Assembly: GCA_041397625.1 (NCBI GenBank)
Contig: JAWKWH010000001.1
Coordinates: 1,286,979 to 1,350,978, forward strand
Source: JAWKWH01 sp041397625
GTDB lineage: Bacteria > Pseudomonadota > Alphaproteobacteria > Rhizobiales > Rhizobiaceae
Direction of reading: 5' to 3'
Length of the DNA: 64,000 bases
A program made the translations under genes and the position numbers. Each line of letters opens with the position of its first letter. The stretch's first letter is position 1. The notes beneath the pieces are model-generated. The model ran no database searches. It saw only the letters and a program-made list of their open reading frames with translations, and had not been told where the DNA came from. Of the stretch, positions 1 to 9,171 are shown piece after piece.

Positions 1-1383
1 ATCGGTGATCAGCGTTTTCTTCCATCCGGCTTCCGCCGTTACCCTGCCATTGGTTCCGCCGAGGCCCCGTACCGCCGGCACGCCGGCGCTGAAATGATCC
101 GTCTCGCGATAGATTTCGCGCGTGTTGACGGCAAATGACAGTTCGCCGCCGGCCACCGGTTCGTCGAGGGTTTTCTGGTAATCGAGCGAAGGCAGCACCC
201 ATGGCTGTTTGGCGTTGACTGCCCCGGGGGCGGTGTCCAGAACCACCTCCTGCACCTGGAACCGCATGAAACGGAGATCGAACAGGTTCCGGTCATGCAG
301 GCCGGTCAGATAGATTTCCGAACGGTGGACGAGGTCGGAAAAACCTTTGATGTCATAGGTGCGGGAGAAATTCTTGTCGCTTTGCACCAGCACGTCCCAG
401 CCGAACGACCAGCGCGGATTGATGCGGAAATGGCCTGTCGTGCCGATCATGCCGCGCGCGGTTTCGGCCATGTCGACCGGCTGCCCGATGAACGCTCCCG
501 GTTGTCGCTGGTTGATGCCGGCGATCTTCAGATTGTAGGCGCCGTTGTCGAACTGCTGGCGCCACTCCAGTTCGCCGAGGAAGCCTTGCCGCGACAGCCA
601 TGTCGGTCGCAAAGTCAGGTCGTAGGTCGGCGCCAGCGCGATATAGAACGGCGTGGTCAAGCCGAAGCCCAGTTCCTTCGAGTAACGCGCGTTCGGTATC
701 AGGAAGCCCGTCTTGCGCTTCACCGTGTGGTCGGGAATCTGGAAATACGGCAGATAGGCGATCGGCAGGCCGAACAGTTCGAAACGCGCCTGGTGGAACC
801 GGATCGTCTTCTCGTCACCGTTCCAGATGATCTTCTGCGCCTTGATTCGCCAAATCGGCGGCTTGTCCGGCTTCTCCTCGCACGGGCGGCAGGCGGTGTA
901 GACGCCGTTGTTGAAGGTCGTCAGCGTACCGCCTTCGCGCACGGCGCTCTCGGCGCCGAAAAATGTCTCGTCGATGGTTTCGACTTGCAACGTGTTGACG
1001 AAGCCGTCGCGGAAATCGTCGGTGACGTCGATCTCCGTCGCCGTGATTCGCGTTCCCTGCCGGTCGACGATCTCGACATTGCCGGTGGCAACCAGCTTGC
1101 CGGTGCTACGGTAGTAGGTAACCCGTTCGGCGACCAGGCGATTGCCGCCATAGTCTATCCTGACGCCGCCGACCGCCGAGATCGTGTCGCTGTCGCGGTC
1201 ATAGACCAGCGTGTCGGCTTCCAGCAGCAGCTTGGCGCCTTCCGGCACGTCGGCAAGGTCGCCGACTTCCTGCGCCTGGGCGGGCAAACACGGAGGCGCT
1301 GCCTGCGCGCACAGGGCAATCGCCGCGACCGCTCCGAGATAGCGTGCGGTGCGCGAGCCGTGCCGGCGGCCTGCCGCCCCCAC
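1..1383 (-). CDS. lptD: LPS-assembly protein LptD, N-terminal part (runs off the window)
   Basis: Outer-membrane beta-barrel that, with LptE, inserts lipopolysaccharide into the outer leaflet. About 460 residues are visible and the barrel C-terminus lies outside the window. The N-terminus has a basic stretch and a hydrophobic Ala/Leu-rich export signal (about residues 15-35), then an OstA/LptA-like periplasmic domain beginning near LLLEADTLVYDRDSD, then the start of the barrel (for example FGLPIAYLPYFQIPDHTVK). The GTG start at 1383 shares one base with the TAG stop of lptG, so translational coupling is likely. It is transcribed leftwards behind lptF and lptG, the usual alphaproteobacterial order. 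The identification is by family sequence character and neighbours. Confidence 0.9.
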   Translation of the reverse strand, partial: MGAAGRRHGSRTARYLGAVAAIALCAQAAPPCLPAQAQEVGDLADVPEGAKLLLEADTLVYDRDSDTISAVGGVRIDYGGNRLVAERVTYYRSTGKLVATGNVEIVDRQGTRITATEIDVTDDFRDGFVNTLQVETIDETFFGAESAVREGGTLTTFNNGVYTACRPCEEKPDKPPIWRIKAQKIIWNGDEKTIRFHQARFELFGLPIAYLPYFQIPDHTVKRKTGFLIPNARYSKELGFGLTTPFYIALAPTYDLTLRPTWLSRQGFLGELEWRQQFDNGAYNLKIAGINQRQPGAFIGQPVDMAETARGMIGTTGHFRINPRWSFGWDVLVQSDKNFSRTYDIKGFSDLVHRSEIYLTGLHDRNLFDLRFMRFQVQEVVLDTAPGAVNAKQPWVLPSLDYQKTLDEPVAGGELSFAVNTREIYRETDHFSAGVPAVRGLGGTNGRVTAEAGWKKTLITD

Positions 1384-2468
1384 TAACCGTCCTCCTTGTG
1401 CAACAAGAACGTCACCCCATAGAACATGGCCACTGCCACCGGGGTCCAGGCCGCGACGATGGGCGGCACAAACCCCGCGCTGCCGAACGCTTTCGCCAAC
1501 ACCGTGACGACATAAAGCAGAAAGCCGGCCAAGATGCCACCCAGAATCATGGTCGCGGATTGGCCGAAACGGGCGAATCGCAGCGACACCGTCGCGGCGA
1601 TCAGGGTCATGGCCACCAGCAACATGGGTGTGGCAATAAGCGAATGAAACTGCATGAGAAATTTGTTTCCGCTCAGCCCGAACGACTGCGCCGCTTCGAT
1701 CTTCCGGCGAAGCTCGAAAAACGGGATTGCTTCGGGCAGCGTCAGCTGCTCCTCGATGAGCTCGGGCCTCAACCCTGACTTGAGGCGCATCTCGGCGACG
1801 GATTCGCGCTCCTCGGCGCCCTTGATGATGGTGACGTCGCGCAACACCCATTCGCCGTCGCCGAGTTCGGCTCGCGCCGCGTCGAGCCGGTCGCGGATGG
1901 CGCCGTCGTCGTCGAAGCGAATGACCGTGGCGTTGAACAGCAGCCGGCCGCGTTCGGCCGTGTTGACCGCGCCGATGATCGCCGTTCCCTCCTCGGTCTT
2001 CTGACGCAGCCAGGGAATTCTCAGTTCGGTGTTGACGGTAGCGGTGCGGCCGCGGAACCCGGCCTCCAGCTCCTCCGCCTTGGCGAACGTCCATGCGGCC
2101 AGCGGATTGAAGGCCAGCAACGCGACGATGCCGACGACCAGGCTTGCCAGGCACAATGGCGCCAGGAACTGCCAGGCCGAAACGCCTGCCGAGCGGGCGA
2201 CAACCAGTTCGTAACGCCGGTTGAATGTCATCAGCGCCGTCATGGCGCTGATCAGGATGATGAACGGGAAGGCGGTCTGGATGATGCGCGGGATTCTCAG
2301 CGCCGACAGCATCATGCCGTCGAGAAAGGTGAAATTGCCCACATCGCTCATCTGACGGGTCAGTTCCGCCAGGTCGATGATGTAGGCGAGCAGCGTCAGT
2401 CCGGCGAAGATCTGCACGGTCATCACCAGATAGCGCCGCAGGAAATAACCGAACAGCGTTAGACCCAT
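1383..2468 (-). CDS. lptG: LPS export ABC transporter permease LptG
   Basis: Inner-membrane permease of the LptB2FG complex that extracts LPS and feeds the LptC-LptA-LptD bridge. The protein is 361 residues, normal for the YjgP/YjgQ family, with membrane segments near the N-terminus (LRRYLVMTVQIFAGL) and a C-terminal cluster, flanking a periplasmic beta-rich middle. The ATG at 2468 was chosen because it overlaps the lptF TGA by one base and gives the family N-terminus. An in-frame extension up to 2753 is antisense-like, Arg-rich sequence inside lptF and was rejected. Confidence 0.93.
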   Translation of the reverse strand: MGLTLFGYFLRRYLVMTVQIFAGLTLLAYIIDLAELTRQMSDVGNFTFLDGMMLSALRIPRIIQTAFPFIILISAMTALMTFNRRYELVVARSAGVSAWQFLAPLCLASLVVGIVALLAFNPLAAWTFAKAEELEAGFRGRTATVNTELRIPWLRQKTEEGTAIIGAVNTAERGRLLFNATVIRFDDDGAIRDRLDAARAELGDGEWVLRDVTIIKGAEERESVAEMRLKSGLRPELIEEQLTLPEAIPFFELRRKIEAAQSFGLSGNKFLMQFHSLIATPMLLVAMTLIAATVSLRFARFGQSATMILGGILAGFLLYVVTVLAKAFGSAGFVPPIVAAWTPVAVAMFYGVTFLLHKEDG

Positions 2469-3673
2469 CAGGTTGCCCCCCGCGAATGTCCGCGATGACC
2501 GGAGAGCCTCAGCGCTAGCGCGGCGCGGCGTGCCTCGATCGCGGTCGCAATAGCGATGATGCGCTCGAGCATGCGCTGCGGCACCGCGATGACGCTGCCC
2601 GAAACCAGCAGGACGGACAGTATGGCAATCGAGCCGAGCGGCAGCGCATAGCAGGCGGCGGCGAGCAACGGACCGTCGCCGGCCTTGTCGGCCACGACGA
2701 AACCCAGGCCACGCAGCGCGAAGGCCACCGAGAAGGTCGTCGTCACGCTCCATATCCGCTCCTGCCGGTTGGCACGGGCGGTTCCGGCGAAGAAGATCGC
2801 GATCAGTGCGAAGCTCATCGGATAGAGCCAGTCGGAGAAGCGCTGGTGCAGTTCCGCGCGCAACGTCTGCGGCTGGTTCTTGACAAACCAGTCATTCGGA
2901 TCGGGGTTCAGAAGTTCCGTTAGGCTCCGTTCCTTGGGCTGGTACACCGCTGGTCCCTTGCCCGGTCCATAGCGCGACATGTCAAGCGCGTAGGAAGCAA
3001 ACGAAATTACCGACACGTCTCCGGTCTCGACGTTGCGGCGGTGTATCTGCCCGTTGCTCATCAGGATCAGGTTGCGGCCGTTCCTTTTTATCACCCTGCC
3101 ACGATTGGCATAGTAGATGAACTCGGCGGCTTCGTCGCGGCGGTCGACCAGAAAGATGCCGCCAAGTTCGCCGCCGGGATACTGGTCGGCGACCTGGACG
3201 ATGAAATTTTCCTCCAGTTGCCTGAACGAACCCGACTGGATGGCGATCTGGATGAGGTCGGCGCTCGCGGCGACCAGCAGGTCGCGACGTGCGCGATTGG
3301 CCCAGGGCTCGACGATCTGCGCAATGAACAGGCTGACCAGCGTCATGATGACGGCGAGCAGCAGCACCGGCTTGATGATGAACTTGCGCCCTGCTCCGGC
3401 CGATTCCATCACGGCCAGTTCCGAATCGTTGTTCATCCGGTTGAGCGTGTTCGACGCGCCGAGAATGAGCGCGAACGGCATGACGATCAGCATCATGCCG
3501 GGTGTCAGCGTCAATGCCAGTTTGAGGAAAGACGACAACGCCTGGCCCGACTGGGTCAGCACGTTGACGTAGAGCAGGACCTGGGTCGTAAGCACGATGA
3601 AGGTCGTCGCAAACAACGACGTCATGGACAGGCCCAGCGTCCTGCGGAATATGTATCGTTCGATCAGATTCAA
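2468..3673 (-). CDS. lptF: LPS export ABC transporter permease LptF
   Basis: Partner permease of LptG in the LptB2FG LPS extractor. It is about 401 residues and begins with the family-typical LIERYIFRRTLGLSMTSL, then membrane segments, a periplasmic domain and C-terminal membrane segments. No ATG lies near the homologous start. A TTG at 3673 gives the expected N-terminus, and a GTG at 3727 would add 18 residues that do not look like the family, so TTG is preferred but the start is uncertain. It is the first gene of lptF-lptG-lptD and diverges from pepA. Confidence 0.9.
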   Translation of the reverse strand: MNLIERYIFRRTLGLSMTSLFATTFIVLTTQVLLYVNVLTQSGQALSSFLKLALTLTPGMMLIVMPFALILGASNTLNRMNNDSELAVMESAGAGRKFIIKPVLLLAVIMTLVSLFIAQIVEPWANRARRDLLVAASADLIQIAIQSGSFRQLEENFIVQVADQYPGGELGGIFLVDRRDEAAEFIYYANRGRVIKRNGRNLILMSNGQIHRRNVETGDVSVISFASYALDMSRYGPGKGPAVYQPKERSLTELLNPDPNDWFVKNQPQTLRAELHQRFSDWLYPMSFALIAIFFAGTARANRQERIWSVTTTFSVAFALRGLGFVVADKAGDGPLLAAACYALPLGSIAILSVLLVSGSVIAVPQRMLERIIAIATAIEARRAALALRLSGHRGHSRGAT

Positions 3674-3940
3674 AGGGTGTCCCAGACTTGCAGACGACCA
3701 GGGGTTTCCAGACCCGGCCCGCACCACGCCTTCCCTGTTTCCATGAAATGCCAGATTGGCTAAAAATGGGCGAACAAACGAGGTTAATGCTCTATTGATT
3801 GACCGTATTCAATGGCCCGGTGGCGATTCGTCGCGCCGGCTTGTACGGGTTTTCCTCTAAACCATGCAGCAATACCAACCGTCGCAAGACGAGCCGTAAT
3901 CGAGAAACATGCATGACCACCGACCGGAGCGCCAACGCCA
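3674..3940. promoter_or_regulatory. Divergent lptF / pepA promoter region
   Basis: The 267 bases between the two divergent genes must hold both promoters. The middle is locally AT-rich around 3755-3830. A TTGA-N6-TCAA element (3799-3812) resembles the core of an FNR-type half-site pair but lacks the full TTGAT/ATCAA arms. No strong -35/-10 pair can be assigned. Confidence 0.5.
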
Positions 3941-5422
3941 ATGAAACCTGAAATCACCTTCGCACGATCGATGAAACCGCAGGGCGGAACGGCCGTCGTG
4001 TTGTGGGACGCCGACGGAAACCTGTCTACGGGCGCCGCTGTTGCCGATCCTGAAGACGTGCTCGGGAAAGCGGGCAGGATCGCCGATTTTTCCGGCAAGC
4101 AATCGTCGAAGCTGGAAGTTCTCGCTCCGGCGGGATCCGGCGCCGACCGGCTTCTGGTTCTGGGAACGGGCGCAGCCGACAGCCGCAACGAGCAGTTCTG
4201 GCTGCGTCTTGGCGGCCAGATATGCAGCGCGGCCAGAAACGCCAGGAAGGTTGTCGTCTTCCTCGACATGGCCGACAGCAAGGCCTCGGCCGAGGAAGCG
4301 GCCGGCGTGGCGCTCGGCATCCAGTTGCGGGCATACAGTTTCGATACCTACAAGACCAGGAAGGACGAGGATGACAAGAAGCCGGCCAGTGTCAGGTTCA
4401 CCATCGTCACTTCCGCGGCCACGACGGCCAAGCGTCTGATGAGCGAGGTCGAGGCAGTTGCCGGAGGCGTGGAACTTGCCCGTGACCTGGTCAACGAGCC
4501 GGCCAATATCCTCGGTCCGGTCGAGTTCGCCGCCAAGGCCAAGGCCCTGACGCGCCTCGGCGTCAAGGTGGAGATTCTGACCGAACGCGAGATGCGCAAG
4601 CTGGGCATGGGCGCGTTGCTCGGCGTCGCTCAGGGATCGGTCCGTCCGCCGCGCCTGGCGGTCATGCAATGGAACGGTGGCCGGAAATCCGACAAGCCGG
4701 TGGCGCTCGTCGGCAAGGGCGTCGTCTTCGACACCGGCGGCATCTCGATGAAGCCGGCCGCCGGCATGGAGGACATGAAGGGTGACATGGGAGGCGCGGC
4801 CGCGGTAATCGGCACCATGCACGCGGTTGCGGCGCGCAAGGCCAAGGCCAACGTCGTCGGGATCATCGGCCTGGTCGAGAACATGCCCGACGGAAATGCG
4901 CAGCGGCCCGGCGACATCGTCACCTCCATGTCGGGCCAGACGATCGAGGTGCTTAACACCGACGCGGAAGGCAGGCTCGTGCTTTGCGACGCGCTCTGGT
5001 ACTGCAAGAAGCGGTTCAAGCCGCAGATCATGATCGATCTGGCCACGTTGACCGGCGCGATCATGATTGCGCTCGGCAAGAACCATGCCGGCCTGTTCTC
5101 CAACGATGACGACCTGGCCGACAAGATCGCCGCCGCTGGCGTCGCGACGGCCGAAACTGTCTGGCGCATGCCGCTTGGCCCGGAATACGACAAGCTGATC
5201 GATTCCAAGAACGCCGACATGAAGAACATCGGCGGCCGCTTTGGCGGCGCCATCACCGCCGCGCAGTTCCTCAAGCGCTTCGTCGACGATACGCCCTGGG
5301 CCCATATCGACGTCGCCGGAACGGCGATGGGATCGGTCACGAACGAGATCAACCGCTCCTGGGGCTCGGGTTACGGCGTACGGCTGCTGGACCGGTTGGT
5401 GAAGGACAATTACGAGCGATGA
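3941..5422 (+). CDS. pepA: Leucyl aminopeptidase (M17)
   Basis: Cytosolic di-metal exopeptidase that removes N-terminal residues, typically Leu, from peptides. At 493 residues it is the usual length for bacterial PepA. The M17 signature NTDAEGRL is at residues 339-346 and holds metal ligands D341 and E343. Upstream are the lysine and aspartate ligand motifs (VGKGVVFDTGGISMKP), and the C-terminal domain is intact. The ATG at 3941 fits the family start. holC follows after one base, so the two are probably co-transcribed, a common arrangement in rhizobia. Confidence 0.96.
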   Translation: MKPEITFARSMKPQGGTAVVLWDADGNLSTGAAVADPEDVLGKAGRIADFSGKQSSKLEVLAPAGSGADRLLVLGTGAADSRNEQFWLRLGGQICSAARNARKVVVFLDMADSKASAEEAAGVALGIQLRAYSFDTYKTRKDEDDKKPASVRFTIVTSAATTAKRLMSEVEAVAGGVELARDLVNEPANILGPVEFAAKAKALTRLGVKVEILTEREMRKLGMGALLGVAQGSVRPPRLAVMQWNGGRKSDKPVALVGKGVVFDTGGISMKPAAGMEDMKGDMGGAAAVIGTMHAVAARKAKANVVGIIGLVENMPDGNAQRPGDIVTSMSGQTIEVLNTDAEGRLVLCDALWYCKKRFKPQIMIDLATLTGAIMIALGKNHAGLFSNDDDLADKIAAAGVATAETVWRMPLGPEYDKLIDSKNADMKNIGGRFGGAITAAQFLKRFVDDTPWAHIDVAGTAMGSVTNEINRSWGSGYGVRLLDRLVKDNYER

Positions 5423-5423
5423 A

Positions 5424-5873
5424 GTGACCGAGATCCTGTTCTACCACCTGACCGAATCGACGCTCGAAGCGGCGTTACCGCCGCTCCTGGAAAAGAGCCT
5501 CGAGCGCGGCTGGCGGGTGGTGGTGCAGGCCGGTAGCGAAGAGCGGCGCGACGCGCTCGACACGCATCTGTGGGTCTATCGCGAGCAGAGCTTCGTAGGC
5601 CACGGCACGGACAAGGAGAAGCACGCCGAGCATCAGCCGGTGCTGCTGACCGCCGGCGAGGGCAATCCCAACAACGCCGACATCCGCTTCCTGGTCGACA
5701 ACGCAACGCCGCCGGCGCTCGACTCCTATCGGCGCGCCGTGTTCATGTTCGACGGTCATGACGTCGAGCAGGTCGAGGCGGCGCGCGGCCACTGGAAGGC
5801 GGCGAAGGGCGAAGGCCACGAGGTGACCTACTGGCAGCAGACGCCGCAGGGTCGCTGGGAGCGCAAGGCGTGA
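5424..5873 (+). CDS. holC: DNA polymerase III subunit chi
   Basis: Clamp-loader accessory subunit that links the replisome to SSB. It is 149 residues, with the chi-family N-terminus MTEILFYHLTESTLE and the conserved region around ALDTHLWVYREQSFVGHG; NNADIRFLVD follows further on. The start is GTG, one base after the pepA TGA. Its stop overlaps the GTG start of the methyltransferase (GTGA), so pepA-holC-methyltransferase read as one transcript. Confidence 0.93.
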   Translation: MTEILFYHLTESTLEAALPPLLEKSLERGWRVVVQAGSEERRDALDTHLWVYREQSFVGHGTDKEKHAEHQPVLLTAGEGNPNNADIRFLVDNATPPALDSYRRAVFMFDGHDVEQVEAARGHWKAAKGEGHEVTYWQQTPQGRWERKA

Positions 5874-6574
5874 ACGACAACGACGACGATGCCGCCGAAT
5901 TCGCCGCCCGCCGCGAGGCGCTGAAACAGCGGATCAATCCTCTGGACCGCGAACTGCTCGCCGACAATCCGGACAGGAAGCGGTTCTTCGAAACCGTCTA
6001 CGACACCGCCGACGGCGATCCGGCCGCCGTGCCATGGGCCGACCTGGCGCCCAAGGCCGAACTGGCCGATTGGCTGGCGGCCAATCCGGGCGGCGGCCGG
6101 ACCGCCGTCGATATCGCCTGCGGCCTTGGCGACAATGCCGAGGCGATCGCCGCCGCCGGCTACCGGACCATGGCTTTCGACCTGTCGGATAAGGCAATCG
6201 GCTGGGCCCGCGAGCGCTTTGCCGGGACGGCGGTGGACTACCGCGCAGCCAACCTGCTCGATCTGCCCGCCGACTGGCCGCCCGCCTTCGATCTCGTCAA
6301 CGAGTGCTACACGATCCAGTCGGTGCCGCCGCCGCTGCACCGCCGTTTCTCCGAACGCATCGCCGCACTCGTCGCCCCGGGCGGCCGGCTGCTCGTCTAT
6401 GCCCGCACGCGCGCCGAGAACACCGACCATGACGGTCCTCCCTGGCCGCTGATGCCGTCGGAATATGACGTGTTTGCCGAGTTCGGTCTCGTTCGGCAGC
6501 GCGAGAACCTGTTTGTGGTCGAACGGCCGGACCGCCGCATCGCCCATGTTTTCTCGGTCTGGAAGCGAGGCTGA
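5870..6574 (+). CDS. Class I SAM-dependent methyltransferase
   Basis: Predicted cytosolic methyltransferase of 234 residues. Motif I is visible at residues 79-90 (AVDIACGLGDNA), followed by a helix and an acidic residue at the end of strand 2 (MAFDLSDKAIGWARERF). The remainder fits a Rossmann-like methyltransferase (YTIQSVPPPLHRRFSERIAAL then APGGRLLVYAR). The substrate is unknown; the N-terminal extension before motif I is somewhat like thiopurine- or TehB-type small-molecule methyltransferases. The GTG start overlaps the holC stop. Confidence 0.8.
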   Translation: MNDNDDDAAEFAARREALKQRINPLDRELLADNPDRKRFFETVYDTADGDPAAVPWADLAPKAELADWLAANPGGGRTAVDIACGLGDNAEAIAAAGYRTMAFDLSDKAIGWARERFAGTAVDYRAANLLDLPADWPPAFDLVNECYTIQSVPPPLHRRFSERIAALVAPGGRLLVYARTRAENTDHDGPPWPLMPSEYDVFAEFGLVRQRENLFVVERPDRRIAHVFSVWKRG

Positions 6575-6620
6575 CAGACGTTCGCGCCGGTCGAGGCGCC
6601 TGACATCCAGGGGAACGCTA

Positions 6621-7388
6621 ATGACATTCGAATATGTGAGCGTGGACGAGGCAATCGGGCGGCCCGGCCTGCGCATGATCGTCGTCGGCGGAACGCCCAG
6701 CCCCTGGGGCGAGGCGGCCAAGGGTTTCTTTCACGTCAAGAAACTTGATTGGGTTGCCGTTCGCCTCGACTATCGCGACGAGAAGCTTAAGGCCTGGGCC
6801 GGCCAGCGCAGCGGACCGGTCGCCTTCCTCGACGGCGAGCGTCCGCGCTCGGGCTGGTCCGAGATCCTGCTGCTTGCCGAGCGCCTGGCGCCGAGCCCGC
6901 CGCTGCTGCCCGCCGATCTCGCCGACCGCGCGCTGGTCTTCGGCCTGGCGCATGAATTGTGCGGGGAGGGCGGTCTCGGCTGGATCAGGCGCCTGCAACT
7001 GGTCCACGCCGGCCTCAACGGCGGGGACGGCTTCGCCGAGCCGGTCGCGCGCTACCTGGCGAAGAAATACGGTTATCGCGCGGAAGAGGCCGAGGCCTAT
7101 GACGACAGGGTCGTCGGCTTGCTCGCCATGTTGGCCGCGCGCCTCCGCGCGCAGGAGGAGGCCGGCAGCCGATACTATGTCGGCGACAGCCTGACGGCGG
7201 TCGACGTCTACAGCGCCACCTTCATGGCCCTGTTCAAACCGCTTCCGCCCGAGCAGCGTCCGAACGATACCGGCGGTACCGCTTTCGGCGTCCTTGACGA
7301 CAGGACCGAGGCGGCGCTCGACCCGGTGCTGCTGCGGCACCGCGACATGATGTATGCCGAGCACCTCGAACTGCCGCTGTCGCTGTGA
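6621..7388 (+). CDS. Glutathione S-transferase family protein
   Basis: 255-residue cytosolic protein with a thioredoxin-like N-terminal half (IVVGGTPSPWGEAAKGFFHVKKLDW ending in a SGWSEILLLAERLAP segment at the glutathione gamma-Glu-binding position) and an all-helical C-terminal half (VGDSLTAVDVYSATFMALFKPL). The ATG at 6621 follows GGGGAACGCTA, an acceptable ribosome-binding site; an upstream in-frame extension lies inside the methyltransferase and was rejected. The specific substrate is unknown. It is probably expressed with the pepA transcript or from its own promoter in the 46-base gap. Confidence 0.75.
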   Translation: MTFEYVSVDEAIGRPGLRMIVVGGTPSPWGEAAKGFFHVKKLDWVAVRLDYRDEKLKAWAGQRSGPVAFLDGERPRSGWSEILLLAERLAPSPPLLPADLADRALVFGLAHELCGEGGLGWIRRLQLVHAGLNGGDGFAEPVARYLAKKYGYRAEEAEAYDDRVVGLLAMLAARLRAQEEAGSRYYVGDSLTAVDVYSATFMALFKPLPPEQRPNDTGGTAFGVLDDRTEAALDPVLLRHRDMMYAEHLELPLSL

Positions 7389-7422
7389 CGGCGCCTCGTG
7401 AGCCCGGCGGCGGGAGGCCGAC

Positions 7423-8022
7423 ATGCGGATTTTCTTCCTGATCCTCGTGCTGATCGGTCTGGTTCTCGCGATCGCCTATCCGTTCGCCGCGCAGAATCTC
7501 GGCGGCTACGACATCGGCCAGTACGAAGTCTATTCGACCGAGACGGGTTTCGTGCCCGTCGAGATGGAACTGAGCGACGAGGAGGACCCGGTTCGCATTC
7601 TCGTCGACTACTACACATCCACGCGCCTCAACGCGGTCATGGCCTCGGCGAAACTGTCGCTGACCGTGTTGCGCGGACCGGAGCGGGAGTTCACGAGGGA
7701 ACTGGAGTTCATCCATTCCACGCCCGGCGAAAACAGCGTGCATTCGGGGCGTACCGTCATCCGGTTGACCGGTGGCATCATCAACCCGGTCGGGACGCAG
7801 CGCTACACATTCGCCTTCTCTCCCGTGGGCGAGAGCAAGCTTGTGCCTGACCGCATCCAGATGATTCTCAAGGCCTCGGCCATCGAGTGGAACCCGTCCG
7901 TCCAGATCCTCGGCTACGGCATATGGGCTATTGGCGCAGCCGGGTTCATCGTCCTGCTCATCCGCGGCCGTCGCGGCGCGGCGCAACGGCAACGCTGGGG
8001 CAGAGCCGGCGGCGAGGACTGA
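7423..8022 (+). CDS. Small membrane protein of unknown function
   Basis: 199 residues with a hydrophobic N-terminal segment (residues 3-22, FFLILVLIGLVLAIAYPFAA), a polar beta-rich middle of about 135 residues, and a second hydrophobic segment near the C-terminus (ILGYGIWAIGAAGFIVLLIRG) followed by a basic tail. This suggests a periplasmic domain held by two membrane anchors. I do not recognise a named domain. Its TGA stop abuts the stop of the convergent aldo/keto reductase gene with no gap: both stops lie within TGATCA at 8020-8025. Confidence 0.7.
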   Translation: MRIFFLILVLIGLVLAIAYPFAAQNLGGYDIGQYEVYSTETGFVPVEMELSDEEDPVRILVDYYTSTRLNAVMASAKLSLTVLRGPEREFTRELEFIHSTPGENSVHSGRTVIRLTGGIINPVGTQRYTFAFSPVGESKLVPDRIQMILKASAIEWNPSVQILGYGIWAIGAAGFIVLLIRGRRGAAQRQRWGRAGGED

Positions 8023-9066
8023 TCACATCGTCAGCGGGTGTGCCCGGTAGACGGCCTGTATGTCGGCCATGACTTCGTCGCTCAAGGTCAGATCGGCGGC
8101 GCCGATATCGGTCTTGAGCTGTTCCATCGAGGTCGCGCCGATGATCGCCGCCGTCATGAACGGCCGCGTCAAGCAGAAGGCGAGCGCCATCTGCGCCGGG
8201 TCGAGGCCGTGCTTCGCCGCCACCGCCAGATACTTGTCGAGCGCGACAATCGAATAGTCGTTCCAACGGCCGTTGAGCGCCTCCCGCATCGAGCGGCGCG
8301 ACCCGGCGGGAATTTTACCGCCGGCATATTTGCCGCTCAGCATGCCCGTCGCCAGCGGCGAGAACGCCATAAGCCCGACATCCTCGTGATGCGACAGTTC
8401 GGCGAGATCGAGGTCGAAGATGCGATGCAGCAGCGAATATTCGTTCTGGATCGTGACGACGCGCGGCAGGCTGTTTTCCGAGGCGATGCGCAGGAATTGC
8501 GCCACGCCCCAGGCGCTCTCGTTGGAAAGGCCGATATGGCGGATCTTGCCGGCTTCGACCAGTCGTTGCGCCTCTTCCAGCACCTCGCCGATATCGGCAA
8601 GCGTTACCGCCGTATCCTGTTTCGTCGGGTCGAATGTCCACGATTTGCGAAAATGGTAGGAGCCGCGATTGGGCCAGTGGAGCTGGTAGATGTCGATATG
8701 GTCGGTCCTGAGCCGCCTCAAACTGCCCTCGACCGATTGCCGCATTGCCGCCGGCGTGATCGGCGCGCCGTCGCGCGCCATCGGCGAACCCTCGCCGGTG
8801 ATCTTCGTGGCGAGGACGATCCTGTCGCGCTTGCCCGACTTCTGCAACCAGGAGCCGATGATTTCCTCCGTCCGGCCGAAAGTGTCGCGCGACAGCGGCG
8901 TCGTCGGATACATCTCGGCGGTATCGAAGAAGTCGATGCCGCGGTCGACGGCAAAATCCATCTGCTCGTGGCCCTCGGCTTCGCTGTTCTGGCTGCCCCA
9001 GGTCATGGTGCCAAGGCAGAGCTGCGAAACGGTCAGGCCGGTACGGCCGAGCGGGCGTCTGTTCAT
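8023..9066 (-). CDS. Aldo/keto reductase
   Basis: NADP(H)-dependent oxidoreductase of the aldo/keto reductase superfamily, 347 residues, cytosolic. The N-terminus MNRRPLGRTGLTVSQLCLGTMTWG, the catalytic Asp-Tyr region (FFDTAEMYPTTPLSRDTFG), the catalytic Lys (VLATKITGEG) and the LHWPNRGSY segment match the YakC/Tas-like family of aldehyde/ketone reductases. The ATG at 9066 has a GGGAGCGACC ribosome-binding site. It is last in a leftward run after the ABC-F, crotonase and HAD genes. Confidence 0.9.
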   Translation of the reverse strand: MNRRPLGRTGLTVSQLCLGTMTWGSQNSEAEGHEQMDFAVDRGIDFFDTAEMYPTTPLSRDTFGRTEEIIGSWLQKSGKRDRIVLATKITGEGSPMARDGAPITPAAMRQSVEGSLRRLRTDHIDIYQLHWPNRGSYHFRKSWTFDPTKQDTAVTLADIGEVLEEAQRLVEAGKIRHIGLSNESAWGVAQFLRIASENSLPRVVTIQNEYSLLHRIFDLDLAELSHHEDVGLMAFSPLATGMLSGKYAGGKIPAGSRRSMREALNGRWNDYSIVALDKYLAVAAKHGLDPAQMALAFCLTRPFMTAAIIGATSMEQLKTDIGAADLTLSDEVMADIQAVYRAHPLTM

Positions 9067-9171
9067 GGTCGCTCCCGGTTGGAAATGGCTTGGCCGCATG
9101 TCGGCCGGCGGGTTGTATGGCGTTGATGGCGCCGGCAAGTCAACGCGCGGTCGCGCGCCGCAACACCGCCG

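Noticed and set aside
295..1386. Long open frame on the + strand over lptD
   Set aside because: It is the antisense of lptD with Arg/Asp-rich composition; lptD gives a coherent family protein.
3799..3812. TTGA-N6-TCAA FNR-like element before pepA
   Set aside because: Inner bases depart from TTGAT-N4-ATCAA on both sides, so it is weak compared with the perfect site at 63610.
3857..5305. 482-codon frame antisense to pepA
   Set aside because: No family character; the pepA M17 signature on the + strand explains the region.
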